From positions 28,379,001 through 28,443,000 of the forward strand of contig CM040748.1 of the NCBI GenBank assembly GCA_022829145.1: a DNA stretch of 64,000 nucleotides. Direction: 5' to 3'. This document shows positions 63,345-64,000 of this stretch, piece after piece. Below the pieces are notes generated by a model. The model had not been told where the DNA came from. It saw nothing but the letters and a program-made list of their open reading frames with translations, and did not search any database. Position numbers and translations under genes: made by a program. Every line of letters starts with the position of its first letter. Position 1 is the stretch's first letter. Source of the DNA: Albula goreensis. Lineage: Eukaryota > Chordata > Actinopteri > Albuliformes > Albulidae.

Positions 63345-63410
63345 TTGCCTGGGAATTGAACCTTTAACATCTTTGATAAAACCCAGTTTTCTAACCATCA
63401 CACCACATTC
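63345..63410 (-). repeat. SINE head, reverse orientation
   Basis: Inverted B box (GGGAATTGAACC) and inverted A box (CTAACCATCACACCAC) at tRNA spacing; same family as 22903-22975 and 24933-25001. Confidence 0.7.
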
Positions 63411-64000
63411 TTTTCTTGTAAAAGCTGGTAGCCTGATCCATAGGTGTTCAAATCTACAGTGGCACAGACTTGTGAGTTTTCAGAAAATAAATGGAACGAT
63501 ACTGAGTAAGGACTATAAACTTATCATCAAAATGACAGTTAAGTTAAATTGTTCCATAACCATGATTAACAAAGGAGCCTCAAGATGATGAATTTCTGTG
63601 ATTACAATCATCAGATATTCGAAAATGTGTTTGTTTGCATCAAATAAAGTTTGTGCAAATGGAAAGTTGTAAAAGCATATTACTGGCTGGTGGTGTTTGA
63701 ACTTGTATTGAAGGAGTCTGTGGTTGAGGGTCTGCCTCAGTCTCCCATGGCTCTTCTCAACCGATAATGAAAGGTGCTGACTCAGTGTGTTCCATAACGG
63801 TGGGGTAACTGTCGCAGCCGCCAGCGGAGAGTCTCCTCTAGTTTGGCGGGAGCCAAGTCTGAGGAGCTTGCAAAATCACAGGTTAGTCTGGGTGGGTGGG
63901 TGGGGGCACAGAGCATCCTGTTGTTGCATGCGTCTCTCTCTCTAAACAGTGCTGGGGGTGGGGTTGGTGGTTTTAGTGCCAGCAGATACCACAGCAGTGG

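Larger units (their letters stand above)
51665..64000. other. Large intron of the second gene, no further exon recognised
   Basis: If the donor at 51665 is real, the next coding exon lies beyond 64000 or is too short to recognise. Contents: SINE copies at 53145-53310, 56440-56520, 63090-63165 and 63345-63410; (TA)n at 55939-55972; a 37-bp array at 57705-58075; a GC hairpin at 59459-59515; (TG)n at 60019-60050 and (CT)n at 62776-62796. Confidence 0.5.

Overview
This window is vertebrate genomic DNA, almost certainly from a ray-finned fish. It has long AT-rich introns, many (TG)n, (GA)n and (TA)n microsatellites, and scattered tRNA-derived SINE fragments of a type common in fish. Coding sequence is only about 6% of the window. 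I see no bacterial, phage or CRISPR features.

The main gene is a complete nidogen-1 (nid1, entactin) on the + strand from 7330 to 44282. Twenty coding exons could be placed by hand. All splice phases agree, and the joined frame gives 1246 residues; mammalian NID1 is about the same length, also from 20 exons as I recall. The protein reads in order: signal peptide, NIDO (G1) domain, acidic linker, EGF-like 1, G2 beta-barrel, four EGF-like modules (two calcium-binding), one thyroglobulin type-1 module, a YWTD six-bladed propeller (G3), and a C-terminal EGF-like module. One thyroglobulin module together with a C-terminal EGF-like module separates it from nidogen-2. The protein is a secreted basement-membrane linker joining laminin, collagen IV and perlecan. 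I cannot tell whether it is the fish nid1a or nid1b copy.

Layout: 1-7050 is intergenic 5' flank with repeats. The region 7050-7329 is a promoter and 5'UTR with two GC boxes. The 12-kb intron 1 holds a SINE, a CpG-rich block and a 31-bp minisatellite. Exons 2-12 lie in 19.6-29.6 kb and exons 13-20 in 33.0-44.3 kb. A short 3'UTR ends near a poly(A) signal at 44764. The region 44.8-49.8 kb is intergenic.

A second + strand gene begins near 50 kb. It has a CCAAT box, a GC box, a probable non-coding first exon ending at 50053, and a second exon (51383-51664) carrying an ATG in strong context and 27 codons before a good splice donor. The rest of that gene lies beyond the window. I do not recognise its product. 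In mammals LYST lies just 3' of NID1 on the same strand, so the position fits LYST, but the 27 residues do not match the mammalian LYST start as I remember it.

Items most worth a second look: a 23-bp CCAAT-box array beginning 15 bp after the exon 14 donor; an unexplained coding-like, hairpin-bearing GC block in intron 8; a SINE head that forms the 3' end of intron 7; loss of the EGF-module RGD with an RGD present in the NIDO domain instead; a non-consensus donor after exon 15; an exact 37-bp nine-copy array in the second gene's intron; and the unidentified second gene with its upstream ORFs.
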